From positions 1 to 64,000 of the forward strand of contig CABZDW010000001.1 in assembly GCA_902524545.1 (NCBI GenBank): a stretch of 64,000 nucleotides of DNA. The letters are read 5' to 3'. A program made the position numbers and the translations under genes. The notes beneath the pieces were generated by a model. It had not been told where the DNA came from. It saw only the letters and a list, made by a program, of their open reading frames with translations, and made no database searches. Below, in pieces: positions 45,230 through 54,904 of this stretch (within the stretch, counting starts at the first letter, position 1; every line of letters starts with the position of its first letter). The stretch comes from an uncultured Pelagibacteraceae bacterium (GTDB lineage Bacteria > Pseudomonadota > Alphaproteobacteria > Pelagibacterales > Pelagibacteraceae).

Positions 45230-46512
45230 TTTGAAAAACCATATTTTCTAAGTCTTACATCTCCTGTTCTTGCATGAGCTTCCATTCCTTCATATCTAGA
45301 AATCCTAGCTGCAGCTGCGCCGACCAACTTAGTAGACTGTTTAGTCATTCTTTGAAAACTTAATGTTTTAATAAATTTCCCAACAAATAATCCACCAGTG
45401 TATCTTCCAGCTCCTTTTGTTGGTAAAATATGATTTGTCCCAGAACATTTATCGCCATATGCAACAGTTGTTTCCTCACCAACAAATAAAGATCCATAAT
45501 TTGTCAATTTTTCATGAAACCATTTTAAATTTTCAGTCTGCACTTCTAAATGTTCAGGAGCATATTCATCACTAATTTTAACCATCTCTTCATCGGTATC
45601 ACAAAGAATTACTTCTCCATAATCTCTCCACGCTGCATCAGCACTTTTTTTTGGAACTTCTGGGAGTTCTGCAATTAATTCTGGAACTCTTTTTATCACT
45701 TTTTCAGCTAATTCTTTACTTGTTGTGTAAAGCCAACATGGTGAGTTATATCCATGTTCAGCTTGTCCAACTAAATCTACAGCAACAATTTCAGGATCAG
45801 CTTTAGCATCTGCTATAATTCCAATTTCAGTTGGTCCTGCAAATAAATCAATACCAACTTTTCCATACAAAATTCTTTTAGCCTCAGCTACAAATTGATT
45901 TCCTGGACCTACAATTATATCTGCAGGGGGGTTTTTGAATAATCCATTTGTCATTGCTGCAATTGCGGGAACTCCTCCTAAATTTAAGATAACATCTGCG
46001 CCGCAAAGATCAGCTGTGTATACAATAGTAGGGTGAGCACCAACACCTTCTTTAGGAGGACTACATGCAATAATATTTTTTACTCCAGCAACTTTTGCTG
46101 TAGTTACACTCATTACAGCAGATGCAATATGAGCGTATCTTCCACCTGGGATGTAGCAACCTGCTGTATTAACAGGCACTAATTTTTGACCTGCATACAA
46201 ACCATCAGAAAGTTCTACCTCAAAATCTTGTCCATAATTTTTAAGTTGTGCTTCAGCAAATTTTCTAACTCTGTCAAATGAAAATTGAATATCATCTTTG
46301 GTTTTCTGATCTAACGTTTTTTTAATTTCCTCAATTTTATCTTTGGATACTATGATGTCCCCGTCATACTTATCGAATTTTTTAGTTAAATCGATGCAGC
46401 CTTGTTCTTTCGTTGTCTCGATATTTTTTAATAAATCTTGAACTATTCCAGTTGTCTTATTATCGTCAGTGGACGAAGTTTTTGGAGACTTTTTTAAATA
46501 AGTAATAGCCAT
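45226..46512 (-). CDS. Histidinol-dehydrogenase family enzyme, probable sulfopropanediol dehydrogenase (HpsN-like)
   Basis: 428 residues of the HisD fold: NTAGCYIPGGRYAHIASAVMSVTTAKVAG (near 117-145), VGPGNQFVAEAKRILYG, AGPTEIGIIAD, GQAEHGYNSPCWL and SGTNHILPTKGAGRYTGGLF. The RYAH variant and the absence of other his genes nearby fit the HpsN-like clade, which oxidises dihydroxypropanesulfonate. True HisD or another alcohol oxidation remains possible. Last gene of the tau-like operon. Confidence 0.85.
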   Translation of the reverse strand: MAITYLKKSPKTSSTDDNKTTGIVQDLLKNIETTKEQGCIDLTKKFDKYDGDIIVSKDKIEEIKKTLDQKTKDDIQFSFDRVRKFAEAQLKNYGQDFEVELSDGLYAGQKLVPVNTAGCYIPGGRYAHIASAVMSVTTAKVAGVKNIIACSPPKEGVGAHPTIVYTADLCGADVILNLGGVPAIAAMTNGLFKNPPADIIVGPGNQFVAEAKRILYGKVGIDLFAGPTEIGIIADAKADPEIVAVDLVGQAEHGYNSPCWLYTTSKELAEKVIKRVPELIAELPEVPKKSADAAWRDYGEVILCDTDEEMVKISDEYAPEHLEVQTENLKWFHEKLTNYGSLFVGEETTVAYGDKCSGTNHILPTKGAGRYTGGLFVGKFIKTLSFQRMTKQSTKLVGAAAARISRYEGMEAHARTGDVRLRKYGFSN

Positions 46513-46574
46513 TAATACATTTTTATAATTGATGAATTATTTAAGACAAATTTAATTTTATTGCAATCAAACAT

Positions 46575-47486
46575 TTAATCTAGTGCAACAACAGCTGCAG
46601 CTATTGATGCTAGTCTTGCAGGTGCTTCATCAGAACGGCTAGTTATTACCACAGGTACTTTGCCACCCACAACTACTCCCGCAGCACATGCACCACTAAA
46701 ATATGTCAACATCTTTACCAATGCATTACCTGCCTCAATACTCGGCACTAATAAAACATCAGCAATTCCCGCAACATCATTTTTAATACCTTTAATAGTT
46801 GCAGATTTTTTTGATATACTATTATCAAAAGCCAAAGGTCCAAATACATCAGCATTTAAATTTTCTTTTTTTGCAAGAATTGTAATTTCTTCAGCCTCTT
46901 TAGAACTTGGAACACTATCTAAAACTTCTTCTGTGGCAGACAATACCGCAATTTTTGGTCTTTTAATTCCAATTCTATGAGAAAAATTAATTACGTTTTT
47001 TAAGATATGCATTTTGGTTTTTACATTTGGTAATACATTTAAAGCACCATCAGTAATTATAAGAGGTTTATCGTCTTTTTCTAAAGTCATATGCCAGATA
47101 TGACTTAACCTCGTTTTACCCATCAAGTTGTATTCTCTTTTTAAAACCGCTTTCATCAAAATATCTGTATGAATATGTCCTTTGACTATAATTCTTATTT
47201 TTCCTTCACTAGCTAGTTTTGCAGCTATTCCTGCCGTATTATTTTCAACTGGCTCATTTATTATTTCGTATTTTGAGATATCCCACTTAATCTCTTCGGC
47301 ACATTTAAGAATTTCTTTTTCATCTCCAATAAAAATTGGATCAATTAAATTTTCTTTGACTGCATCTTGAACAGATATCATTGGCAATGGTTTACCCGCG
47401 TTAACAATCCCAGCTTTCACTCCTTTATTCTTTAGAGCAGTATTTAATAGATTATTTGGAACAATAATTTCTTTATTTGAAAGCAT
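46575..47486 (-). CDS. pta: Phosphate acetyl/butyryltransferase
   Basis: 303 residues, the PTA_PTB domain alone. Visible are KAGIVNAGKPLP, GHIHTDILMKAVLKREYNL (near 103), and GADVLLVPSIEAGNALVKMLTYFSGACAAGVVVGGKVPVVITSRSD-type C-terminal segments. No ackA is nearby. In taurine degradation Pta turns the acetyl phosphate formed by Xsc into acetyl-CoA, which suits this location. Two bases after the Ldh-family gene. Confidence 0.88.
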   Translation of the reverse strand: MLSNKEIIVPNNLLNTALKNKGVKAGIVNAGKPLPMISVQDAVKENLIDPIFIGDEKEILKCAEEIKWDISKYEIINEPVENNTAGIAAKLASEGKIRIIVKGHIHTDILMKAVLKREYNLMGKTRLSHIWHMTLEKDDKPLIITDGALNVLPNVKTKMHILKNVINFSHRIGIKRPKIAVLSATEEVLDSVPSSKEAEEITILAKKENLNADVFGPLAFDNSISKKSATIKGIKNDVAGIADVLLVPSIEAGNALVKMLTYFSGACAAGVVVGGKVPVVITSRSDEAPARLASIAAAVVALD

Positions 47487-47488
47487 AA

Positions 47489-48493
47489 TTAGTTTTTTAG
47501 AATTTCAAATTCTTTTTTAATAATTTTAGAGATTTTAATATCTTTTTTTAAATTCATTCTATATCTTTTATATTTATTTTGCCCTGGATACATTATTTCT
47601 TTTATTCCTTTTACTTTAGGTAGTCTTTTTACCTTTTTGATATTATCTTTAATTCTTTGGTTATAATCTTTTACAAATAAATTTGTTTTAAATGTGATGA
47701 ATAAATGTCCAATATTCTGTGGTCCAGAAAAATCTTCAAAAGGATCTTTAACTCTTCCAGCGTGATTACCACCAGTTAAAACACCACTCAATATATCAAC
47801 CATCCATGCTAATCCTGAACCTCTAAATCCTGCAATAGGTAACTGAACACCTTTAAGTGCTTTGTTCGCATCAGTTGTCGGTTTACCAAACTTATCTAGA
47901 GCAACACCGACTGGTAGTTTCTGATTATTTTTTGATGCAAATCTAATTTTTCCTCTATTGATCATTGAGATTGATGTGTCAAAAATAAAAGGTGTCTTTG
48001 ATCCACTAGGAGTTGCGAAGCAAACTGGATTTGTACCAAATAAACTTTTAAAAGCTCCATGTGGAGCCACAGCTGGTGGACCATTGGTATAAATCATGGT
48101 AACCAAATTTTTTTTTACGGCTTGTTCTGCATAATAACCAGACAGACCGTAATGACCACTTTTTCTAACAGCAACTAAGCCTATTCCAGTTTTTTTGGCA
48201 TTTGAAATAGCTTTTTTAATAGCTATATCAGCTGCAACAAACCCTATACTATTATCGGCATCAATGTGTGAAATTGATTGTGATATCTTTTTAATTTTAA
48301 TTTTGGGTTTTGGATTAATCACTTTTTTTGATATTCGATCACAATACATTTTTAATCTTGAAATACCATGACCGTAAGCACCGACAAGTTCTGCGTTGAT
48401 CAAAGCATTAGCAGAAATCTTAGCGTGGCCTTGACTTAGACCATATTTTTTAAATATTTTGATAACTTCTTTTTTTAGTATTGGAGCTTTCAA
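47489..48493 (-). CDS. Malate/L-lactate/sulfolactate dehydrogenase family (Ldh_2)
   Basis: 334 residues if it starts at TTG 48493, just after the tauC stop and behind GGAAAAGGG; an upstream ATG at 48529 lies inside tauC. Family marks are ANALINAELVGAYGHGISRLKMY, GLVAVRKSGHYGLSGYYAEQA, GTNPVCFATPSG and FRGSGLAWMVDILSGVLTGG. Members include malate, ureidoglycolate and (R)-sulfolactate (SlcC/ComC) dehydrogenases. Sulfonate context favours the last, by inference. Confidence 0.87.
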   Translation of the reverse strand: MKAPILKKEVIKIFKKYGLSQGHAKISANALINAELVGAYGHGISRLKMYCDRISKKVINPKPKIKIKKISQSISHIDADNSIGFVAADIAIKKAISNAKKTGIGLVAVRKSGHYGLSGYYAEQAVKKNLVTMIYTNGPPAVAPHGAFKSLFGTNPVCFATPSGSKTPFIFDTSISMINRGKIRFASKNNQKLPVGVALDKFGKPTTDANKALKGVQLPIAGFRGSGLAWMVDILSGVLTGGNHAGRVKDPFEDFSGPQNIGHLFITFKTNLFVKDYNQRIKDNIKKVKRLPKVKGIKEIMYPGQNKYKRYRMNLKKDIKISKIIKKEFEILKN

Positions 48494-48494
48494 C

Positions 48495-50420
48495 TTACCC
48501 TTTTCCACGCCATGGAATTGTTTTATCAATTATTTTTCTTAATGTTATATCAAATAACAATCCAAGCATTCCCATTATAAAAATTGTTATCCAAATCACC
48601 TCATATTGAAAATATTTCTTTGCTACATTCTCAACAAAACCAATACCGGTAGTACCAGCTAAAAATTCTGCAGCTACTAAGGTTCCCCAACACATACCCA
48701 CTGCTACTCTTATACCAGTAAGTATCTCTGGTAATGAGTTTGGGAAAATTACATGTCTTAATATTTGTTTTTTAGATGCACCTAATGAGTGAGCTGCATG
48801 AATTTTCGATAGTTGAGTTCCTGATGCTCCCGCTCGAGCTGAAATTATCATTATCGACAAAGAAACCATAAATAGTAAGAATACTTTACCAGTGTTATCA
48901 ATTCCCAAAACTGAAATAATAAGCGGAGCCCATGCAAGAGGTGGCACCGGTCTATAAAGCTCAATTAAAGGATCAAAGAAACCTTTTGCAAATCTATTTA
49001 ACCCCATAAATAAACCAAGTGGTACACCAATTAAAATTCCAAATACTAAACCAAGAAAAACTCTTAAAAAAGAGTCCCAAATATGTCCGTAGGGAACAGG
49101 CACTTTTAACAAATTAAAATCACCGGTTACAATTTTTAGAACTCCACCCTTGAAGTTCTGTTTTACTATTCCATCTTTAGTATGAACAGGATATTCTCCT
49201 GGTAGTATATCTGCAATCCAGTCTGGCAGAATAAAGCCAATCATTTTGCTCACATCAACCATTTGTATCCACAAAAGAGGGATATCTTTATAACCAACAC
49301 TAGGTTTTGACATTAATATAAATTTATTGAAAGTATCAGATGGTTTAGGTAACCATCTACCTGAACCTTGTTCTGAGCAACTTGGACCACTAGCTACTAT
49401 AGTTCCAGCCGGGAATAAAAATATATCTATTAATCTAAGCCCTCCTTGAGCATCTATTTGTGCATTTTCAAATTTTATAATTGCTGCTTGCATCTTATCT
49501 AATGCATTTGGAGGATAAATACTTGCAAATTCAATTCTTCTAGCAATCTTTATAATGTTTTTAGCGTATGTTGATGCCACTTCCTCATTGTCATTTAAAT
49601 CTTTTCTGTAAGATTTAATTTCATCTTTTAGTTCTTTAATTTTACTTTTAAATTGAGGGTTATGATTTCTTAATTTAAAAAATTCATCACTTATTAAATT
49701 TAGCTCTTGTGCTGCGGTATGAAACTTTAAACCCCTATACGTTGCTGGTACCAAAGGCACCTCTAATGTATTTTCAATAGATCCTGAGCCAGCATCTACT
49801 TTAGTTATACCCCAGCCACCTTCTTTATTTACATCTTCGAGTCTTTTATTAAGCTCTTGCTCAGTTTCAAAGGGATAATCTGGTTTTTTAAAATTCTCAG
49901 TTAAAAGATTAATTTTTCCAGTTATATCATCTATTTTTTGTTTGGTTTCATTCTCCAGCAAATCTTCATTAGTAAGTAATGGGATCAGTTGATTTGTTTT
50001 TCGGATATAACTAGTTAGTATAGTTTTTTGTTGACTACTTAATTCCTCTGAATTTTGAATTTCACTTTGAATTATTCTTAAGTTTTTATTTTCTTTTTTT
50101 ATTTGTGAAGTACTTTTAAATTCTCTTTCTTCTATTGGAAATTGATATTTTAATCCAAGCAAAGAGTCATTAACTTTTGCAACTTGGCATAGCTCATTAG
50201 CAGATTTTGGATAAAATCCTTTAGCAATATCCCAAGAATAATAGAGCCAGATTAAAAGTAAAAAACTGCTTCCAACAATTACCCAATGAGTACCACCCAA
50301 TGCTCTCTCAGGATTTCCAAATACCGCATCAACTTTTTCTGTCCTTATTAGTCGTCTTCCATAAAGAATACAGCCAACTACAGCAAAAAAGATTAGAAAA
50401 GTTAATATTTGAGTTAACAT
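48495..50420 (-). CDS. tauC: ABC transporter permease, TauC/SsuC type, with a very long N-terminal extension
   Basis: 641 residues against about 250-280 for ordinary TauC. The C-terminal about 195 residues are a normal binding-protein-dependent permease domain, beginning IWDSFLRVFLGLVFG, with the EAA loop in AAHSLGASKKQILRHVIFPNSLPEI. The first about 440 residues add a membrane helix (5-22), a second (47-63), a long charged coiled-coil-like region (about 100-320) and a hydrophobic LRLIDIFLFPAG segment. Abuts tauB with no gap. Confidence 0.9.
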   Translation of the reverse strand: MLTQILTFLIFFAVVGCILYGRRLIRTEKVDAVFGNPERALGGTHWVIVGSSFLLLIWLYYSWDIAKGFYPKSANELCQVAKVNDSLLGLKYQFPIEEREFKSTSQIKKENKNLRIIQSEIQNSEELSSQQKTILTSYIRKTNQLIPLLTNEDLLENETKQKIDDITGKINLLTENFKKPDYPFETEQELNKRLEDVNKEGGWGITKVDAGSGSIENTLEVPLVPATYRGLKFHTAAQELNLISDEFFKLRNHNPQFKSKIKELKDEIKSYRKDLNDNEEVASTYAKNIIKIARRIEFASIYPPNALDKMQAAIIKFENAQIDAQGGLRLIDIFLFPAGTIVASGPSCSEQGSGRWLPKPSDTFNKFILMSKPSVGYKDIPLLWIQMVDVSKMIGFILPDWIADILPGEYPVHTKDGIVKQNFKGGVLKIVTGDFNLLKVPVPYGHIWDSFLRVFLGLVFGILIGVPLGLFMGLNRFAKGFFDPLIELYRPVPPLAWAPLIISVLGIDNTGKVFLLFMVSLSIMIISARAGASGTQLSKIHAAHSLGASKKQILRHVIFPNSLPEILTGIRVAVGMCWGTLVAAEFLAGTTGIGFVENVAKKYFQYEVIWITIFIMGMLGLLFDITLRKIIDKTIPWRGKG

Positions 50421-51218
50421 TTAGTTATCTTTCCCCATAATTTCTTCTTCCATGTTCCAAATCATCTCAAGAATTTCCTCTCGTTTTTCAGAAAACTCCT
50501 TGTTTTTTTTGATTTCTCTTAGATCCTCTTTTAATCCCATTGAGGCAAATGGAAGATTGTATTCTTTATGTATTCGGCCAGGTCTTGGTGCCATTACGTA
50601 TAATCTTTCACCAAGTAACAAAGCTTCCTCAACAGAGTGAGTAATTAATATTATTGTTTTACCAGTTTCTTTCCAAATTTTTAAGACTAAAGATTGCATC
50701 TTTTCTCTCGTAAGAGCGTCAAGAGCTCCCAATGGTTCATCCATTAATATTAAATCTGGATCATTAATAAGACATCTTGCAAGAGCAACTCTTTGCTGCA
50801 TTCCTCCTGATAATTGATAAGTTGGGGTATTTCCAAAACCTTTTAAACCAACAATCTCTAACCATTCATCAACTTTTTTTTGAGTTTCAATAGGATCTTT
50901 TTTCTTCATTCTTAATCCAAAGTTCACATTTTCAGCAACTGTTAGCCATTCAAATAAAGCACCTTGCTGAAAGACCATTCCTCGTTCAACTCCTGGTCCA
51001 TCTATCTCTTTATTATTTAAAGTAATATTTCCTGAAGTTGGTCTAATAAACCCTGCAGTAATGTTAAGTAAAGTGGTCTTACCACAACCAGACGGTCCAA
51101 GAACAGTTAGAAGCTCTCCCTTTTTAAGAGTAAAATTTAAATCTTTTAATGCATGAACAGTTTCTCCTTTAGGAGTTTTAAAAATCATGTTTAAATTTTG
51201 TGAGATTAAATCACTCAT
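50421..51218 (-). CDS. tauB: ABC transporter ATP-binding protein, taurine/nitrate/sulfonate type
   Basis: 265 residues. Walker A GPSGCGKTT (near 41), Q-loop VFQQGALFEWLTV (near 83), signature QLSGGMQQRVALAR (near 140), Walker B LILMDEPLGALD and switch ITHSVEEAL. The ALFEW variant is typical of taurine/nitrate importers. Energises the permease encoded next. A hairpin separates it from tauA. Confidence 0.93.
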   Translation of the reverse strand: MSDLISQNLNMIFKTPKGETVHALKDLNFTLKKGELLTVLGPSGCGKTTLLNITAGFIRPTSGNITLNNKEIDGPGVERGMVFQQGALFEWLTVAENVNFGLRMKKKDPIETQKKVDEWLEIVGLKGFGNTPTYQLSGGMQQRVALARCLINDPDLILMDEPLGALDALTREKMQSLVLKIWKETGKTIILITHSVEEALLLGERLYVMAPRPGRIHKEYNLPFASMGLKEDLREIKKNKEFSEKREEILEMIWNMEEEIMGKDN

Positions 51219-51240
51219 AAGAGACTTTATATTTGAATTT

Positions 51241-51284
51241 TTAATAAAAAAATAGGCACCAATTAATTACAATTGGCGCCTATT
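51241..51284 (-). terminator. Attenuator/terminator after tauA
   Basis: A 14-base stem (51251-51264 with 51271-51284) and 6-base loop. Only one position is a G-U pair on the minus-strand RNA, and the hairpin is followed by a U-rich TTTTTATTAA. Located between the tauA stop (51306) and tauB start (51218), so partial read-through would give more binding protein than ATPase and permease. Confidence 0.8.
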
Positions 51285-51305
51285 AAAATTTAAATTACCC
51301 TTATA

Positions 51306-52247
51306 TTATAAAGGTAAGAAACTAGTATCTACATTTCCTTTTGGTGTTCCCATACCATCTAAGAATCCTTTAAGATTTCCACTTTCCATAGATTGCTTTG
51401 TTTCTTCAGGAGTTAGAAATTTAAAGCCGCTTAAAGTTTCTTTCATATCAGCAACTTTCATTTCAGAAGCTTTTGACATCGCATTCATATCAGCTTTACC
51501 AGCTTTATATCTTGCGTTAGCTTCATGAGTTACTTCTATAAAAGTTCTTAGCATTCCAGGGTTTTCCTTCATAAACTTTGTAGTTACTGAAGTAATATCT
51601 ATACCCAAGATCCCAGCATCTCTAGCTTCTTGAACTGTAAGTAATCTAGATCCAATAGCTGTAGCAGCCTTGATAGAGTTACCACCAAATAAACATGCCA
51701 TAACAACATCGCCGCTTACAAGTGCAGCAGCACCTTCTTCAGGATCCATTTGAATGATGTCCATTTTTTTTCTATCAGCGCCAACAACTTTCATACTTTC
51801 ATCAAATACGTATTCAGCCATTGTTCCTAGTGGCACTGCAACTTTTTTACCTTCAAGCTCTGTTGCATTTGCTTTTGTAATTCCTGAAGCATTTGAAGTT
51901 ACACAAGTTGTTCCACCCATTCCATATTCCATAGCTACATCTACAAGTTTGATTGGAGCTTTAGATTTAACCGCATTAATGAAAGGCACTAAACCTTGTG
52001 AATAAGAAATGTCGATATCCCCTGCCAACATTGCATCTGTCATCGCTCCACCATTTGTGAAGTTAGTCCATTTAACTGGCACCCCTAAAGCTTTTGCAAA
52101 GTTTTTCTTTTGCATGTCCTCAAGATTTGGACTAGGCCATTCTAAGAAGTAAGCAACTCTAACTTCATTAGCTGCTGAATTAGCAACTGAAATTGAAAGA
52201 CTAAGAGCTACAAAACATCCAAGAATAAAACTAATTATTTTTTTCAT
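51306..52247 (-). CDS. tauA: Taurine-type ABC transporter substrate-binding protein
   Basis: 313 residues from ATG 52247, which has RBS GGAAGAGG; an upstream in-frame start is less likely. The signal peptide is MKKIISFILGCFVALSLSISVANSA. The periplasmic-binding fold then shows VRVAYFLEWPSPN, LAGDIDISYSQGLVPFINAV, MGGTTCVTSNASG and KKVAVPLGTMAEY, as in TauA-like proteins. It captures taurine or a related sulfonate; nitrate/thiamine-type ligands belong to the same family. Confidence 0.9.
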   Translation of the reverse strand: MKKIISFILGCFVALSLSISVANSAANEVRVAYFLEWPSPNLEDMQKKNFAKALGVPVKWTNFTNGGAMTDAMLAGDIDISYSQGLVPFINAVKSKAPIKLVDVAMEYGMGGTTCVTSNASGITKANATELEGKKVAVPLGTMAEYVFDESMKVVGADRKKMDIIQMDPEEGAAALVSGDVVMACLFGGNSIKAATAIGSRLLTVQEARDAGILGIDITSVTTKFMKENPGMLRTFIEVTHEANARYKAGKADMNAMSKASEMKVADMKETLSGFKFLTPEETKQSMESGNLKGFLDGMGTPKGNVDTSFLPL

Positions 52248-52333
52248 TTTTCCTCTTCCTTGTTTATTTATATGTTCCAATTTTAAGATTAAATTGACCT
52301 AGAAGTAAAACAAAAAAACGATTATTCGAATTA

Positions 52334-52350
52334 CACAACTTAAAGTTGTG
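52334..52350. promoter_or_regulatory. Palindromic operator candidate between tauA and the aminotransferase gene
   Basis: CACAACTT-A-AAGTTGTG is a perfect 8+1+8 palindrome in the 178-base divergent gap. A TTGGACCCAA (52371-52380) nearby loosely resembles the CTGGACYTAA repeats bound by TauR, but a second clean repeat is absent. The remainder of the gap shows only AT-rich promoter-like sequence. Confidence 0.5.
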
Positions 52351-52425
52351 ACAATTATAATGGTGGTTTATTGGACCCAATTAGTCTAAGGATTAAATAG
52401 TTAAGCGTTTTAAAAAATATTTAAT

Positions 52426-53772
52426 ATGAGCTCAGAAAAAAGAACTACAGTCCCTAATTCTTTAAATGAACATTGGATGCCATTCACATCTAATAAGGAT
52501 TTTAAAGAAAATCCAAAACTGATTGTAGAAGCTAAAGGTGTATATTTAAAAAATCACCATGGAAAAACACAAATCGATGCTAGCTCAGGACTATTTTGTA
52601 ATCCTTTAGGTCATGGACGTAAGGAAATTATTGAGGCAATAACTAATCAACTTAATACTTTAGACTACTGCCAACCTTTCCAACAAGGCTTTGGTGGATC
52701 ATTTGAATTAGCTACTAGAATTTCAAAACATACACCAGGAAATTTAAATAAAATTTTTTATACAATATGTGGATCAACGGCAGTAGAAACAGCAATTAAA
52801 ATTAGTGTTGCTTATCATAAAGCGAGAGGTGAAGGGCAAAGATTTAGATTTGTTGGAAGAGAACGTGCCTACCATGGAATGAACATAGGAGCAACTTCGG
52901 TTGGAGGAATGATTAATAACGTTAAAGCTTATGCGAGCGTTCTTATGCCAGGAGTAGTTCATATGAGACATACTCATCTGGATGAACACAAGTTTATATC
53001 AGGCCAACCTGAAACAGGAGCAGATATAGCTAATGACTTAGAGAGGATTTGTACCAATTTTGGTTCAGAAAATATAGCAGCATGCATAGTCGAGCCTATT
53101 GCAGGATCTACAGGTACGTTAGTTCCGCCGGTTGGATATTTACAAAGACTTAGGGAACTATGTGATAAACATAATATCCTTTTAATTTTTGATGAGGTTA
53201 TAACAGGTTGGGGCAGAACAGGCTCTGCCTTTGGAGCCCAAGAATTTGGAGTAACTCCAGATATAATGACAATGGCTAAAGCAACGACAAATGGTATTGT
53301 CCCATTTGGTGTGGTTGCTTGTAAAGAGGAAATTTATGACGCAGTTCTTGATGCAACTCCAAAAGGAGCCGTTGAATTATTTCATGGATATACATATTCA
53401 GGAATTCCGATTTCAGTAGCTGCAGCATTAGCAGTTCAAGATATATTTGAAAAAGATGATATATTTAATAGAGCAAAAGATCTTGCTCCTTATTTCCAGG
53501 AAGGTTTATTCTCTCTAAAAGATATTGATGTAGTTGATAATATAAGAGGATACGGAATGATGGGTGGTATCGATATTAAGATGGATGGCAGACCTGGTAA
53601 GGCTGGACTTGCAACATTTAAGCATTGCTATGATGCAGGAGTAAATTTCAAGGCTACAGGAGATGCTCTTATAATTGCACCAATGTTTATTTGTGAAAAA
53701 AAACATATTGATGAAATTATTGAAAAACTAAGAACAGGAATTACAAATTACGCTAAAAGTAAAAAGAATTAA
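52426..53772 (+). CDS. tpa: Class III aminotransferase, taurine (omega-amino acid):pyruvate type
   Basis: 448 residues, PLP-dependent. WMPFTSNKDFKENPKL (residues 18-33) is the start typical of omega-amino-acid:pyruvate aminotransferases. The PLP lysine is in TMAKATTNG (near 285), and DEVITGWGRTG (near 260) binds the cofactor. With the neighbouring ald, it would transfer taurine nitrogen to pyruvate, giving sulfoacetaldehyde and alanine. Beta-alanine or another omega amine is an alternative. Divergent from tauA. Confidence 0.88.
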   Translation: MSSEKRTTVPNSLNEHWMPFTSNKDFKENPKLIVEAKGVYLKNHHGKTQIDASSGLFCNPLGHGRKEIIEAITNQLNTLDYCQPFQQGFGGSFELATRISKHTPGNLNKIFYTICGSTAVETAIKISVAYHKARGEGQRFRFVGRERAYHGMNIGATSVGGMINNVKAYASVLMPGVVHMRHTHLDEHKFISGQPETGADIANDLERICTNFGSENIAACIVEPIAGSTGTLVPPVGYLQRLRELCDKHNILLIFDEVITGWGRTGSAFGAQEFGVTPDIMTMAKATTNGIVPFGVVACKEEIYDAVLDATPKGAVELFHGYTYSGIPISVAAALAVQDIFEKDDIFNRAKDLAPYFQEGLFSLKDIDVVDNIRGYGMMGGIDIKMDGRPGKAGLATFKHCYDAGVNFKATGDALIIAPMFICEKKHIDEIIEKLRTGITNYAKSKKN

Positions 53773-53781
53773 TTTTCATTA

Positions 53782-54900
53782 ATGAGAATTGGTGTACCTA
53801 AGGAAATCAAACCTCAAGAAAATCGAATTGGATTAACTCCTGCTAGTGTAAAAACACTTGTATCTGAAGGTCATGAAGTGTTGGTAGAAAATAATGGTGG
53901 TTTCGAAGCTGGTTTTGAGAACGATCAATTTATAAAGGCTGGAGCAAAAATTACCCAAAATGCTAATGATATTTTTAACGATGCAGAGATAATTGTTAAA
54001 GTTAAAGAGCCTCAAAAAGTTGAAGTAGATATGATTAGGGAAAATCAAATAATATATACCTATCTTCACTTAGCTGCTGCAAAAGGATTGACTGAGGGAT
54101 TGGTAAAATCAAAAAGTATTAATATTGCGTACGAAACCATTACTGATGATAATGGACGACTTCCTTTACTTGCACCCATGAGTGCAGTGGCAGGACGTAT
54201 GTCAGTTCAAGCAGGAGCACATTGTTTAGAAAAAAACCAAAAAGGTAGAGGAGTATTATTGGGTGGAGCACCTGGTGGTGAACCAGCAAATGTTTTAATT
54301 TTAGGTGGAGGTGTAGTTGGAGAAAATGCTGCAACCATAGCAACTGGTATGCAGGCAAAAGTTCATATTGTAGATAAATCAGAAACAAGACTTAAGCAAT
54401 TAGTTGAAGTATTTGGGGAAAAAATTATTCCAGAGCAAAGTGAAAAAATTGATTTAAAAAAGTTAGTTGCTGAGGCAGACTTAATAGTGGGAGGGGTTTT
54501 AGTCCCTGGAGCAGAAGCACCTAAATTAGTTACTAAAGATATGTTAAAATTAATGAAAAGAGGATCGGTGATTGTAGACGTAGCTATTGATCAAGGGGGG
54601 TGTGTAGAAACAAGTAAACCTACAACTTTTGACGATCCAACTTTTATAGTTGATGATGTAGTTCATTATTGTGTAGCTAACATGCCAGGAGGGGTCCCTA
54701 GAACCTCAACCATTGCATTAAATAAAGCAACACTTCCTTATTTAATTAAATTAGCTAATAAAGGTTATCAAAAAGCTCTTGAGGAAGATAAAAACTTTTT
54801 AGCAGGATTAAATGTTCATAAGGGTCATGTGACTTATAAAGCTGTTGCAGATGTTTTCGGATATGAATATGTTAATCCTCGAGACTCAATCAAAAATTAA
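53782..54900 (+). CDS. ald: Alanine dehydrogenase
   Basis: 372 residues. MRIGVPKEIKPQENRIGLTPA (start), LHLAAAKGLTEGL, the NAD-binding GGGVVGENAATIATGM (near 174) and VHYCVANMPGGVPRTSTIALN (near 295). It oxidatively deaminates alanine to pyruvate and ammonia, regenerating the amino acceptor for the aminotransferase encoded 9 bases upstream. Confidence 0.95.
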   Translation: MRIGVPKEIKPQENRIGLTPASVKTLVSEGHEVLVENNGGFEAGFENDQFIKAGAKITQNANDIFNDAEIIVKVKEPQKVEVDMIRENQIIYTYLHLAAAKGLTEGLVKSKSINIAYETITDDNGRLPLLAPMSAVAGRMSVQAGAHCLEKNQKGRGVLLGGAPGGEPANVLILGGGVVGENAATIATGMQAKVHIVDKSETRLKQLVEVFGEKIIPEQSEKIDLKKLVAEADLIVGGVLVPGAEAPKLVTKDMLKLMKRGSVIVDVAIDQGGCVETSKPTTFDDPTFIVDDVVHYCVANMPGGVPRTSTIALNKATLPYLIKLANKGYQKALEEDKNFLAGLNVHKGHVTYKAVADVFGYEYVNPRDSIKN

Positions 54901-54904
54901 CTAA

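Noticed and set aside
45226-46512. Calling this gene hisD for histidine synthesis.
   Set aside because: No his genes are nearby, and the RYAH variant plus sulfonate context favour an HpsN-like role; true HisD is not fully excluded.
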